Shown here in pieces: positions 7,583-16,130 of a stretch of DNA of 64,000 nt. The notes below the pieces were generated by a model. That model was not told where the DNA came from. It was given only the letters and a program-made list of their open reading frames with translations, and searched no databases. Source of the DNA: Xylanimonas cellulosilytica (lineage in GTDB: Bacteria > Actinomycetota > Actinomycetes > Actinomycetales > Actinomycetaceae); NCBI GenBank assembly GCA_001072465.1, contig JVKM01000030.1, positions 1-64,000 of the forward strand, read 5' to 3'. How positions within the stretch are numbered: position 1 is the stretch's first letter; the number at the start of each line of letters is the position of its first letter. The translations under genes and the position numbers were made by a program.

Positions 7583-9025
7583 ATGCTCAAGAAACTATCC
7601 CTGAAAACCAGATGGGCGATCGGCGTCGTGAGCGCCCTCGTCCTCCTCGTCGTCTGCGCCGGCATCGTGTATGCGGCCAACTACTCCGGGCGCGCCCTGC
7701 CGGGCACGACCGTCGCCGGCACACCCGTCGCGGGCATGACCCGCGACCAGGTGATCGCCGCCGTCAACGAGCGCGCCGACGCCGCGACCGTCACGCTCAC
7801 CGTCGAAGGCAAGACCACCGAGGCCTCGCTCAACGAAGCAGGCATCACGGTCGAGGCCGACGAGACCGCCGACGCCGCCATGAAGGGCTCCACGTCCCTT
7901 CCCGCGTTCGTCAGCGCCCTCTTCTCCGAGCGTGACGTCGAACCCGTCGTCACCGTCAGCGAGGAATCCATCAAGAAGCTCGCCGCGACCGCAAACTCGA
8001 CCCTCACCTCGGAAATGAAGGATGCTGCGGTTGTTGTTGCCGAAGACGGCGAATCCTTCACCTTCACCCCCGCGCAGAACGGCAACGGCGTGTCCACCGA
8101 TGACGTCGCCTCCGCCGTCAAGCAGGCGGGCGCCACCCTCGCCTCCGTCACCCAGGACGTGAGCGTGCGCGAGATGGAGCCCTCCGTCACCACCGAGAAC
8201 GCGCAGGCCGTCGCCGAGAAGGCCAACGCCCTCCTCGAGACGAACATCGAAATCTCCGACGGCATCGACACCTTCTCCGCCGAGCGCTCCGACAAGGTCA
8301 AGTGGGTCGAATTCCTCACGAAGGATGACGGCAGCCTCGAGGACCCGTCCATCAACGCTGTCAAGGTCGCCGACTGGGTCAACGCCCTGGCCGCCAAGAC
8401 CGACGTCAAGCCCGAGAACCGCGTCGACAACGTCGACTCTTCCGGCAATGTTCTGACCGTCGCCCGCGAAGGCAAGAAGGGCCTCAAGACCAACAACACT
8501 GAGCAGATCACCAAGGACGTCGTCGCCGCCATGACCGACGGCAAGGCTTACGAGGGTCTGTTCCACTACGACGACGTCGAGCCCGGCTCCGAGACCAAGC
8601 AGGTCGCCGAAGGCACCGAAAACCTGGTCTACCAGGCAGCCGAAGGTGAGAAGTGGGTCGACATCAACCTCTCCGACAACTCCGTCACCGCCTACGTCGG
8701 CGGCAAGGTCGCCGGCGGCCCCTTCTACATGGTCCCCGGTGCCCCCGAGACACCCACCATCGTCGGCACCTTCCACGTGTACCTCAAGTACGACGTGCAG
8801 ACCATGCGCGGTGAGAACGCCGACGGCACCAAGTATGAGACCGAAGGCGTCCCGTGGGTCACCTACTTCAGCGGTGGCTACGCGATGCACGGCGCCCCCT
8901 GGCGTTCCTCCTTCGGCTGGAGCGGCTACGGCGGCTCCCACGGCTGCGTGAACATGCCCGTCGACGCCGCGAAGTTCATCTACGACTGGACCGACATGGG
9001 CGACACGGTGGTCGTGCACTACTGA
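7583..9025 (+). CDS. L,D-transpeptidase (YkuD domain) with VanW-type PG-binding region
   Basis: This enzyme probably makes 3-3 crosslinks in peptidoglycan or attaches proteins to it, outside the membrane. The 480-residue protein has an N-terminal signal anchor (about residues 11-32). A long region with two similar halves follows, resembling the PG_binding_4 domain found with VanW proteins. The C-terminal YkuD domain carries HGAPW and GSHGCVNM with the catalytic cysteine at C455. It stands alone, with its own promoter and a strong terminator. Actinobacterial proteins of this architecture are typically cell-wall housekeeping enzymes. Confidence 0.9.
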   Translation: MLKKLSLKTRWAIGVVSALVLLVVCAGIVYAANYSGRALPGTTVAGTPVAGMTRDQVIAAVNERADAATVTLTVEGKTTEASLNEAGITVEADETADAAMKGSTSLPAFVSALFSERDVEPVVTVSEESIKKLAATANSTLTSEMKDAAVVVAEDGESFTFTPAQNGNGVSTDDVASAVKQAGATLASVTQDVSVREMEPSVTTENAQAVAEKANALLETNIEISDGIDTFSAERSDKVKWVEFLTKDDGSLEDPSINAVKVADWVNALAAKTDVKPENRVDNVDSSGNVLTVAREGKKGLKTNNTEQITKDVVAAMTDGKAYEGLFHYDDVEPGSETKQVAEGTENLVYQAAEGEKWVDINLSDNSVTAYVGGKVAGGPFYMVPGAPETPTIVGTFHVYLKYDVQTMRGENADGTKYETEGVPWVTYFSGGYAMHGAPWRSSFGWSGYGGSHGCVNMPVDAAKFIYDWTDMGDTVVVHY

Positions 9026-9043
9026 TTTGCGCTGAGCATCAGG

Positions 9044-9078
9044 GCGGGCCGGAACCGAAGGGTTCCGGCCCGCTTTGT
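9044..9078 (+). terminator. Strong intrinsic terminator after the L,D-transpeptidase gene
   Basis: GCGGGCCGGAACC (9044-9056) and GGTTCCGGCCCGC (9061-9073) form a perfect 13-bp stem with a GAAG loop, followed by a T-rich run. Confidence 0.9.
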
Positions 9079-9118
9079 TGTGTTTGTGTTTGTGTTTGTG
9101 TCTGTGTTTGTGTCTGTG
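9079..9118 (+). repeat. TGTGTT hexanucleotide tandem repeat
   Basis: About 6.7 copies of TGTGTT lie directly after the terminator hairpin. T-to-C changes at 9102 and 9114 give a 12-base superperiod. No convincing gene reads through it. Confidence 0.8.
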
Positions 9119-9400
9119 GCTCCGCTGGTGTTCCGGGCGCCGTCTGATCCTGCTGTGGGGCCGGGCTGCTTGGTGCGCCCGTGGGCGGCGGCCCGCCCGC
9201 TCACCGTCCGCGCCGCGAGCTTCGCTCGGCGCGTCGTCTCGAAGCCCGGCCAGGCCCCGCCGCCGCCCACGGGTGCTGCAGCCAGGCCCCGCGGCCCATG
9301 GGCACCGCAGCCTGGCCTCCGGTTCCTCCGGCGCCCTCCACACCGGCGGCGCCTGTCGTTCTGGTGTGCCCGGGCCCTGCCGCCCGCGGGCACCGCAGCT
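9119..9400. other. GC-rich stretch without a supported gene
   Basis: The sequence has long open frames on both strands but no ribosome site, no recognisable protein and low-complexity Pro/Arg/Ala translations. GGGCACCGCAGC occurs at 9300-9311 and 9388-9399, and a variant lies near 9271. Nothing else is supported. Confidence 0.5.
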
Positions 9401-9406
9401 GACACT

Positions 9407-9523
9407 CACAAATTTCGCACGTAATTCCCCTGTGACTCTTTCAAATCTTGAATGCGCCTCGTTGGAATTGCAACGTTTTCAGCGTTTGTTGAAACTTCCT
9501 TCAAACGAATTACGTGCGAGTTT
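9407..9523 (+). repeat. Structured repeat element, copy A
   Basis: Arms CGCACGTAATTC (9416-9427) and GAATTACGTGCG (9507-9518) are perfect inverted repeats enclosing about 80 bases. The stem extends by one T-A and one G-T pair outward. The interior contains a small CGTTG/CAACG hairpin. The left third is clearly related to copy B at 9871-9990. No open reading frame is convincing, so this is either a structured RNA or a small non-autonomous mobile element. Confidence 0.65.
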
Positions 9524-9592
9524 TCCGGGGCCTGCTGTGTGCCAGGACCCACGACAACCGGTGGGGGTGATCGTTCGTCCACCGTTGCTGCG

Positions 9593-9796
9593 TGCGAAAA
9601 TTCGCCCAGCAATCCAGCGTCTGGCCTCGGGGCGAGACAAAACTCGCCCTGCTCGGCCTGGTGTGGGTGTGAGCGCGAAAAAGTTCGCCCTGCATGATCA
9701 AAACATGCGAAAAACGGTGTTTTCGGCTGCGCTGGGCGAACTTTTTCGCGGAAGTGCTGCGGGACGGGCTGCGCTGGGCGAACTTTTTCGCGGAAG
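9593..9796. repeat. Five-copy GGGCGAACTTTTTCGC-like motif cluster
   Basis: Related motifs lie at 9593-9610, 9632-9652 and 9673-9693 in one orientation, and within two identical 30-base direct repeats at 9725-9754 and 9767-9796 in the other. The second copy is itself a 7-bp hairpin (GGGCGAG at 9630-9636, CTCGCCC at 9643-9649). The two orientations face each other around 9710. Function is unknown. Confidence 0.7.
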
Positions 9797-9870
9797 AATC
9801 GCTGAAGGTCCTCATTGTGAACGTGTCTATGTGCGTCAGCAGTCTTCGCTGTTGCTCGTCGTCACCCGGG

Positions 9871-9990
9871 GACAAATTTCGTATGCAATTCCCCTCAAGG
9901 TATTTCAAGTTATGAACTCGAACCGTTGAAATTCTGTCGTTTTAGTGCCGTTGTGCATGTGGGCTCTGTGGGAATTGCATGCGAAATTGT
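9871..9990 (+). repeat. Structured repeat element, copy B
   Basis: Bases 9875-9893 and 9970-9988 form a 19-bp stem with a single U-G wobble when read as plus-strand RNA, enclosing 76 bases. The left end aligns with copy A, but the stem core differs (TATGCA against CACGTA) while the opposite arm changes to match. Confidence 0.65.
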
Positions 9991-10002
9991 GGAAGTGGTG
10001 GC

Positions 10003-10096
10003 CTGGACTGGTTGTGTGGACCGGGTGTTGTGAGGGTTGGTTGTTGGTGGTGTTGTGCCCATAGGTGCACGTACCGGTTGGGTAGAACCAGTCCAG
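10003..10096. repeat. 11-bp inverted repeat with a 72-base loop
   Basis: CTGGACTGGTT (10003-10013) and AACCAGTCCAG (10086-10096) are perfect complements in a G/T-rich stretch just downstream of the ROK gene's stop. This might end the ROK transcript or be a third element of the repeat field. Confidence 0.5.
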
Positions 10097-10149
10097 CGCG
10101 GTGGCTGGGCCGACCTCGCAGGCCCGACGCGGCGCCGCGACGGAACGTG

Positions 10150-11280
10150 CTACGCGGCCTGGGATGCGATGAAACCCTGCAATGCGATGACGCCGGCACC
10201 GCGCGACCAGGCCTCGTTGGAGCCGTCAGAGAGGGTGATGCGAATCGATGAGGCGCGCGGGTCTCGTACTTCGGCGATGCCGGCCCGCAGAGCCTCGCCG
10301 CTCAGTGATGCGAGGGCGACACCCTCGCCGCCGACGATCACCAGTTCCGGAGCCGTGAGCGACGCGACCAGGCCGATGAGCCTGCCGAGGGCGCGTCCCG
10401 AGGCCGCCAAAATCGCCGTCACCGCGGGGTGTTTGTCGGAGGCAAGCGCGATGACGTCGCTCCAGTCGAGCGGGCGTCCGACAGCGGCCGACACGTCCCG
10501 GCAGATAGCGGGCGTCGTCAGCATGGCCTCGGCGCAGCCACGGTGCCCCTGGGAGCAGATGGGGCCGAGTGGATCGAGTGGCCAGTGGCCGACGAGGCCG
10601 ATGCCCGAGTCCTCGTTCTCCAGGCGCGCCCCGTTAGCGACGCATCCGTATCCCACGCCCACGCCGACCGTGATGACCGCGAAGTTGGAATGCCCGGTGC
10701 CCGACCCGAACCAGTGCTGGATCTGTGTGTAGGCGGATAGGTCGTTGGCGACGAAGGCGGGCAGGTGGGTGGCCTCGGAGACGAGGGAGGCGAGGGGGAC
10801 GTTGTTCCACTTGAGGAAGGGGGCCGACTCGACGGCGCCGTCGGCGTTCACGATGCCGCCGACGGCGATCCCGATCGCGTCGACGCGGTAGGTCGAGCGG
10901 GCGAGGTGGGCCAGATCGGCGATCGCGCGGACGACGCGGACGGGGGTGAGGGATTCAAGGGGGACGCAGTAGGAGTCGCGGGGTGTCGCCTTCAAGTCGA
11001 TGACGGTGGCGTCGAGGGCGCTGTCCGTCAGCTTGATGCCGAGGAAGTAGTGCGAGGAGGGGACGACGTCGAGGGGGATGGTGGGGCGGCCGGAGGTTCG
11101 CTGGGTGGCCTCGGGGACCTCGGCGAGGAGGCCGGAGGCGATGAGCTCCGTCGAGATGCGCGTGAGCGTCGCGGGGGCCAGGCCGAGGCGTCGCGCCAGC
11201 TCAGCGCGGCCGAGTGGGCCGTGGATGAGGACTTCGAGAGCGACCGCGGAAGCGAGCTCGTCTTTGGGCTGCCAGGTCAT
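10150..11280 (-). CDS. ROK-family transcriptional repressor (dextran locus)
   Basis: The 376-residue protein has an N-terminal winged helix-turn-helix (GRAELARRLGLAPATLTRISTEL with a GRP wing) followed by a ROK sugar-binding domain, the layout of NagC/Mlc/XylR repressors. The zinc site is partly preserved as CSQGHRGC, with the second cysteine of the usual CxCGxxGC replaced. The start at ATG 11280 has AAAGGA six bases upstream, while ATG 11286 lies too close to it. It is divergent from the ABC-GH66-GH13 operon, and an inverted-repeat operator lies between. It probably represses that operon until an isomaltooligosaccharide-derived ligand binds. Confidence 0.88.
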   Translation of the reverse strand: MTWQPKDELASAVALEVLIHGPLGRAELARRLGLAPATLTRISTELIASGLLAEVPEATQRTSGRPTIPLDVVPSSHYFLGIKLTDSALDATVIDLKATPRDSYCVPLESLTPVRVVRAIADLAHLARSTYRVDAIGIAVGGIVNADGAVESAPFLKWNNVPLASLVSEATHLPAFVANDLSAYTQIQHWFGSGTGHSNFAVITVGVGVGYGCVANGARLENEDSGIGLVGHWPLDPLGPICSQGHRGCAEAMLTTPAICRDVSAAVGRPLDWSDVIALASDKHPAVTAILAASGRALGRLIGLVASLTAPELVIVGGEGVALASLSGEALRAGIAEVRDPRASSIRITLSDGSNEAWSRGAGVIALQGFIASQAA

Positions 11281-11338
11281 GACCATTCCTTTCTGGTGAA
11301 AGAAAGATTACATGCAAATTTCAATTTTGCCTAGCATA

Positions 11339-11371
11339 TTGACACGACTAATTTTGCGTGGTGAAATTAGT
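11339..11371 (+). promoter_or_regulatory. ROK-type operator and promoter of the dextran operon
   Basis: ACTAATTT (11347-11354) and AAATTAGT (11364-11371) form a perfect 8-bp inverted repeat with a 9-base spacer TGCGTGGTG. This strongly resembles known NagC/Mlc sites (TTATTT...AAATAA type). TTGACA at 11339-11344 is a consensus -35, so the site covers the -35/-10 spacer, a repressor position. A looser palindrome GCAAATTTCAATTTTGC lies at 11314-11330, closer to the ROK start, and could serve autoregulation. Confidence 0.65.
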
Positions 11372-11418
11372 GGCAAGCGGCCAATGGTGGCCGCGATCAC
11401 GAGAAAGTGCACAGTGCA

Positions 11419-12717
11419 ATGAAGCAGAAGCGTCTCCTTACCGTCGGTGTCACCCTTTTCGCTGCGGCCTCGATGCTTGCAGCCTGTGGCGGCAACACAG
11501 CCGACCAGTCATCGTCTTCCGGATCCGGCTCCTCGACCGTCGAACTTACCCTGTGGGGCACGTACGGCGCGGGCTCCAACAGCGCCCAGAAGGATGCGCT
11601 GGAAAAGGAAATCATCCCCGCCTTCGAGAAGGCCAACCCCGGAATCACCATCAAGTACGTCGACATGCCCTACGACGGCCTCAAGCAGAAGCTCACGACC
11701 GGTGCCGCGGCCGGGGAGCTGCCCGACCTGATCCGTACCGACCTCGGTTGGAACGCGCAGTTCGCCAAGCTGGGTGTCCTCAAGCAGCTCGACGGCAACA
11801 TGCCGAACTACGAGGCCTTGGCATCCAAGGTCTACCCTGGCCTGCTCGGCACGACCCTGTACAACGGCCACCACTACGGCCTGCCCCTGGATACGAACAC
11901 GCGCGTGCTCATCTCCAACCCCGATGCCCTCGCCAAGCTCGGCGTCGACAAGGCCCCCGAGACCTTCGACGAACTGAAGGACCTCGCCGCCAAGGCGAAG
12001 GATGCGGGCGGCTCGGTCTACGCCTTCGCGGATGGGGACATCTCGCAGTGGAATATCATGCCGTGGATCTGGAGCGCGGGCGGCGACATTTCCGACCCCG
12101 ACCAGACCAAGGCCTCGGGCTACCTGGACTCCGATAAGTCCGTGGCCGGCGTCCAGTTCCTCGTCGACCTGTACAAGGAAGGGCAGATCCCCAACGCGAT
12201 CATCGGCAACGAGGGCGCGACCAAGACCCAGGACGGCATGCCGAACGGCGAGTACGCGACGATCCTCGACGGCCCGTGGATGGACCAGATCTGGGCGGGC
12301 TCGTACCCGGACTTCAAGCCCACCTACTCCAAGGTTCCCGCCGGTGAGGGCGGCTCGATCTCGGTCGTCGGCGGCGAGTCCATCGTCATCACGGAGCAAA
12401 CCAAGGACCTTGAGGCCTCGTACAAGTTCCTAGAGTTCACCCAGTCGCGCGAGTTCCAGCTGCCGATGAGCAAGGCCGGCCAGATGACGGTCGTTGCCGA
12501 GTACGCGGCCGAGGAGGCCGAGGCGACTCCGGGCACCAAGATCTTCTCCGAGCAGCTCAAGACCGCGAAGTCTCGCCTCTCCATCCCCGACGCCGGGAAG
12601 GTTGATGAGATCCTCAAGACCGAGCTGACCCCCGCCTTCGAAGGCAAGGTGACCGTTAAGGAAGCCCTGACGAAGGCTGCGCAGCAGATCGACCCGCTCC
12701 TGAGCGCCGCCAAGTAA
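11419..12717 (+). CDS. Sugar ABC transporter substrate-binding lipoprotein
   Basis: This family 1 extracellular solute-binding protein delivers an oligosaccharide to the permeases encoded next. The 432-residue protein has a lipoprotein signal (LAAC lipobox ending near residue 23), a Ser/Gly linker, then a bilobed maltose-binding-protein-like fold with WGTYG, PDLIRTD and the ILDGPWM segment. ATG 11419 is preferred because the signal peptide starts there; a GTG four codons upstream is in frame. Context with GH66 and GH13 enzymes points to isomaltooligosaccharides or cyclic dextrans as ligand. No ATPase gene is present, so a shared MsiK-like ATPase must act. Confidence 0.9.
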   Translation: MKQKRLLTVGVTLFAAASMLAACGGNTADQSSSSGSGSSTVELTLWGTYGAGSNSAQKDALEKEIIPAFEKANPGITIKYVDMPYDGLKQKLTTGAAAGELPDLIRTDLGWNAQFAKLGVLKQLDGNMPNYEALASKVYPGLLGTTLYNGHHYGLPLDTNTRVLISNPDALAKLGVDKAPETFDELKDLAAKAKDAGGSVYAFADGDISQWNIMPWIWSAGGDISDPDQTKASGYLDSDKSVAGVQFLVDLYKEGQIPNAIIGNEGATKTQDGMPNGEYATILDGPWMDQIWAGSYPDFKPTYSKVPAGEGGSISVVGGESIVITEQTKDLEASYKFLEFTQSREFQLPMSKAGQMTVVAEYAAEEAEATPGTKIFSEQLKTAKSRLSIPDAGKVDEILKTELTPAFEGKVTVKEALTKAAQQIDPLLSAAK

Positions 12718-12736
12718 CCCGGCGTCGCTCCACTCA

Positions 12737-12771
12737 CCGGGCCCGGCCCCCACGCGCGGGGCTGGGCCCGG
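12737..12771 (+). terminator. Intercistronic hairpin after the binding-protein gene
   Basis: Bases 12737-12750 and 12758-12771 form a 14-bp G/C stem with one G-T wobble and no T tract, between the binding-protein and permease genes. It probably stabilises the upstream mRNA or attenuates readthrough, giving more binding protein than permease. Confidence 0.6.
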
Positions 12772-12784
12772 GAAAGGACAACTC

Positions 12785-13720
12785 ATGAGCACCCCCACCG
12801 CGCACGAGGCCGTGGCACCTCGGGCGCGTCGGCGTTCCTCCCGGAGGAACCCGGTGGCCCCCTACCTCTTCTTGGCCCCGGGCATGATCCTGTTCGCCCT
12901 GTGCATCCTGTACCCCATGGTGCGGTCGGGGCAGATGAGCTTTTACGACTGGAACATCGTGAAGGGCTCGAACTCGGACTTCGTTGGCCTGGACAATTAC
13001 GTCAAGGCATTCCATGATCCGTCCTTTTGGACGGGGCTGGGAAACTCCGGGATCTACATGGCTCTGACGGTGCCCCCGCAGATCATCCTCGGCCTCGCCG
13101 TCGCGATGCTGCTGCGCTCGAAGGCGCCCCTGCAGCCCCTGTTCCGGGTGCTCTACTACCTGCCCGTGGTCACGTCCTGGGTGGTCGTATCCCTGCTCTT
13201 CAAGTACCTGTTCGCCGACCAGGGGCTCATCAACTACATGCTGGGCAGCGCCCACCTCGGTGCGGGTGATACCTCGTGGCTGTCGAACCGTTGGACCGCC
13301 ATGGTCGCGATCTGTGCGCTGGGCGTGTGGAAGGGGATCGGCTGGTCGATGATGATCTTCCTTGCTGCCCTCCAAGGGGTGCCGAAGGAGCTGGAGGAGG
13401 CCGCCCTCGTCGATGGGGCGAACTGGTGGCAGCGCTTCAAGGCCGTGACCGTTCCGGCGATCTGGCCGGCCACCGTCTTCGTTATCGTCATGCTGGTGAT
13501 CGGCGGGCTCAACGTCTTCACGTCGGTGCTGCTCATGACGAAGGGCGGGCCCAACGGCCAGACCGAGGTGCTGCTGACCTACATGTACCGCCTCGCGTTC
13601 TCCGATCTCAACTTCGGGTATGGTTCGGCGATCGCCGTCGTCCTGACGATCCTCGTGTTCATCATTTCGATCGTTCAGCTCAAGGTGTTGAACCGCGATG
13701 ACGAAAGGGCCGGAGCATGA
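12785..13720 (+). CDS. Sugar ABC transporter permease, MalF type
   Basis: The 311-residue inner-membrane protein has six predicted membrane helices and the conserved binding-protein-dependent permease EAA loop (EEAALVDGANWWQRF) that docks with the ATPase. The N-terminus is short and basic (RRRSSRRN) without the long periplasmic loop of E. coli MalF. The start has AAAGGA eight bases upstream. It overlaps the next permease by four bases (ATGA), implying translational coupling. With its partner it forms the channel for oligosaccharide uptake. Confidence 0.9.
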   Translation: MSTPTAHEAVAPRARRRSSRRNPVAPYLFLAPGMILFALCILYPMVRSGQMSFYDWNIVKGSNSDFVGLDNYVKAFHDPSFWTGLGNSGIYMALTVPPQIILGLAVAMLLRSKAPLQPLFRVLYYLPVVTSWVVVSLLFKYLFADQGLINYMLGSAHLGAGDTSWLSNRWTAMVAICALGVWKGIGWSMMIFLAALQGVPKELEEAALVDGANWWQRFKAVTVPAIWPATVFVIVMLVIGGLNVFTSVLLMTKGGPNGQTEVLLTYMYRLAFSDLNFGYGSAIAVVLTILVFIISIVQLKVLNRDDERAGA

Positions 13721-14562
13721 GCACGTCACGCAAGACGATTCGAGCTGCGGGAACGTCGCTGCGCTTCGTCGTCCTGACGGTGGGCGCGATCGTTATGATC
13801 CTGCCCTTCGCCTACATGGTGTCGACGGCCTTCAAGCCTCAGGCCTACGTCCTGGAGACGCCTCCGAAGTTCATCCCCGACCCGGGCACGGTCGACAACT
13901 TCGTGCAGGCGTGGACGACGCAGGATTTTTCCCGCTACGCCTTGAACTCAGCGTTCGTGTCCGTGACCTCGACGGTGCTGGCCGTGTGGCTCTCCTCGAT
14001 GATGGCCTACGCGTTCGCGCGCTTCGACTTCCCGGGCAAGGAGTGGTTCTTCCGCGCCCTCCTCCTCGGCCTCATGATCCCCTCGATGATGCTGATCATC
14101 CCGCAGTTCGTGCTCACCAAGCAGCTGCACCTCATCGACAACTTGTGGGCCCTCGTGCTGTTCTACGTCTCGGGAAACCTGGCGCTCAACACGTTCCTGC
14201 TACGTAGTTTCTTTGAGGGGATCCCGCGTGAGCTCGACGAGGCCATGGAGGTCGACGGCGCGAACGTGTGGACCCGCTACTGGCGCCTCGCGATGCCGCT
14301 GGCCCGGCCCGCGCTGGCGACGACCGTCATCTTCACCTTCTTGGCAACCTGGGATGAGTTCGCCTGGGCCCTGACGGTCATTTCGACGGAGACGAAACGC
14401 ACCCTCCCGATCGCCATTCAGCTGTTTCACGGGCAAAACTCCACGCAGTGGGGGCTCGTGTTTGCCGCGTCCCTCATCGCGATCCTCCCCGTTATCGTTG
14501 TGTACCTGATCTTTCAGCGTCACTTCGTCGCGGGCCTGACCGCAGGAGCCGTGAAAGGATGA
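13717..14562 (+). CDS. Sugar ABC transporter permease, MalG type
   Basis: The 281-residue partner permease has six predicted helices and the EAA loop (DEAMEVDGANVWTRYW). It starts on the ATGA overlap with the upstream permease and ends in another four-base overlap with the GH66 gene, so transport and intracellular hydrolysis are translationally linked. Confidence 0.9.
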   Translation: MSTSRKTIRAAGTSLRFVVLTVGAIVMILPFAYMVSTAFKPQAYVLETPPKFIPDPGTVDNFVQAWTTQDFSRYALNSAFVSVTSTVLAVWLSSMMAYAFARFDFPGKEWFFRALLLGLMIPSMMLIIPQFVLTKQLHLIDNLWALVLFYVSGNLALNTFLLRSFFEGIPRELDEAMEVDGANVWTRYWRLAMPLARPALATTVIFTFLATWDEFAWALTVISTETKRTLPIAIQLFHGQNSTQWGLVFAASLIAILPVIVVYLIFQRHFVAGLTAGAVKG

Positions 14563-16130
14563 CTCCCTTGCTCCTCCCCACACAATCCGTCTACCTGCCC
14601 GGCCAGGCGATCCGCGTCGAAACCTCCCACCCGGGCGACCTCGTCGTCACCCACCTGGGCGAGACCGTGCGCGAGGTCCCGTGCGAGCGCCCCGGCTTCG
14701 TCGACCTGGGAGAACTGTGCGTTGGCGGGTACGGCGTCGCCCAGCCGTCGACGGGCGCGTCGAGCGCCGTGCAGGTGTGTGCCTCGGCGTCGGATCGGCT
14801 GCGCTACGGTTTCGTTGCCTCCTTCCGCCCGGGAAAGGACGTCGAGGCCGTGGCCCGTTTCGCACGTCGCCTGCACCTGACCGGCATCCAGTTCTACGAC
14901 TGGGCGTATCGGCACGCTAACCTGCTGGGCGGGGGAGAGGAGTACCTCGACGCCCTCGATCAGCCGATTTCCCTGGCGACCGTGCGCGCCCTCATCGAGG
15001 CGCTGCGCGCGGTGGGCACGCGGTCGATTGGCTACGCGGCCGTGTACGGCGTCGGCAATGACGAGTGGGAACAGTGGGAGGATGCGGCCCTGCTGGATGC
15101 GGCGGGGGAGCCGTACTCGCTCGCTGACTTCCTGCGCATCGTCGATCCCGCCCATCCGCGCTGGCTTGAGCACTTCGCCGCCGATGTTGCGGCTGCCGCG
15201 CGCGAGGTCGGCTTCGATGGCTTCCACCTCGACCAGTACGGCTACCCGAAGATGGCTGTCCGCCCCGACGGCGAGATCGTCGACGTTGCCGCCTCCTTCG
15301 ACACCCTCATCCGAGGGGTGCGCGAGGCGGGGCCCGGCGCGACGCTCGTGTTCAACAACGTCAACGATTTCCCGACCTGGTCCTCGCCGGCAGCCCCTCA
15401 GGACGCGGTCTATATCGAGCCCTGGGAGCCCGTCACCACGTACGAGGCCCTGGCTCGGGTGGCAACGAGGGCGCGCCTCGTCGCAGGCGGGAAGCCCGTC
15501 GTCCTGGCCGCCTATCAGTCCATCTATGACAAGGTTGCCCGGGACGTGGCCGACGCATCGACGCGCCTGACGATGGCGACGCTCTTCTCACACGGTGCCA
15601 CTCAGCTCCTTGCCGGAGAAGACGGCCGACTCCTCGTCGATCCGTACTACGTGCGCAACATGCCCGCCGAGGACGAGACCCTCGACATGCTTGCGAACTG
15701 GTACGACTTCCTCGTCGCGAACGACGAGATCCTCGTGGACCCCGGGATTGTTGACGTGACGGCCTCGTACGTGGGCGCATACAACGCGGACATCGACGTG
15801 TCCTTCGATGCAGCACCCGTGTGCTGGGAGGCGTCCCCGGGCTGCGTGTGGCGGCGCATCACCCGCGCGGGTGATGCCCTGGTTGTCCACCTCATCAACC
15901 TCGTAGGCCAGTCCGACACGGTATGGGACGGCCCCCACCGCCCGGCGATCGTGCTGCGAGGCGGTACGCTGCGTCTGAAACCCCTGTTCGGGCGCGTGCC
16001 GCGGGTGTGTGAGGCGGATCCCGACTCGGGTTCGACTCTGATCCCCCTGGACGTGCGCATCATCGACGGCCAGGCCGTTGTTTCCCTCCCCGACCTCAAC
16101 GTATGGCAGGTGCTCCATGTTCTTCTGTAA
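14559..16130 (+). CDS. Intracellular GH66 dextranase-like enzyme
   Basis: GH66 enzymes are endo-dextranases or cycloisomaltooligosaccharide glucanotransferases acting on alpha-1,6-glucan. This 523-residue protein has no signal peptide, so it acts on imported oligosaccharides. A short N-terminal beta domain precedes the barrel, which carries the nucleophile motif FHLDQYG (D225) and the acid/base motif YIEPWEP (E287). It lacks the CBM35 insertion found in the secreted paralogue at 18040. The start ATG 14559 overlaps the permease stop, and the 3' end overlaps the GH13 gene by 14 bases. A role in opening cyclic dextrans or trimming long isomaltooligosaccharides is inferred. Confidence 0.87.
   Translation: MTPLLLPTQSVYLPGQAIRVETSHPGDLVVTHLGETVREVPCERPGFVDLGELCVGGYGVAQPSTGASSAVQVCASASDRLRYGFVASFRPGKDVEAVARFARRLHLTGIQFYDWAYRHANLLGGGEEYLDALDQPISLATVRALIEALRAVGTRSIGYAAVYGVGNDEWEQWEDAALLDAAGEPYSLADFLRIVDPAHPRWLEHFAADVAAAAREVGFDGFHLDQYGYPKMAVRPDGEIVDVAASFDTLIRGVREAGPGATLVFNNVNDFPTWSSPAAPQDAVYIEPWEPVTTYEALARVATRARLVAGGKPVVLAAYQSIYDKVARDVADASTRLTMATLFSHGATQLLAGEDGRLLVDPYYVRNMPAEDETLDMLANWYDFLVANDEILVDPGIVDVTASYVGAYNADIDVSFDAAPVCWEASPGCVWRRITRAGDALVVHLINLVGQSDTVWDGPHRPAIVLRGGTLRLKPLFGRVPRVCEADPDSGSTLIPLDVRIIDGQAVVSLPDLNVWQVLHVLL

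Noticed and set aside
9510-9908. 132-codon minus-strand frame and a 68-codon one at 9406-9612 in the repeat field
   Set aside because: They owe their repeated peptides (such as AKKFAQRS) to the DNA repeats, have no ribosome site, and start or end inside the structured elements.
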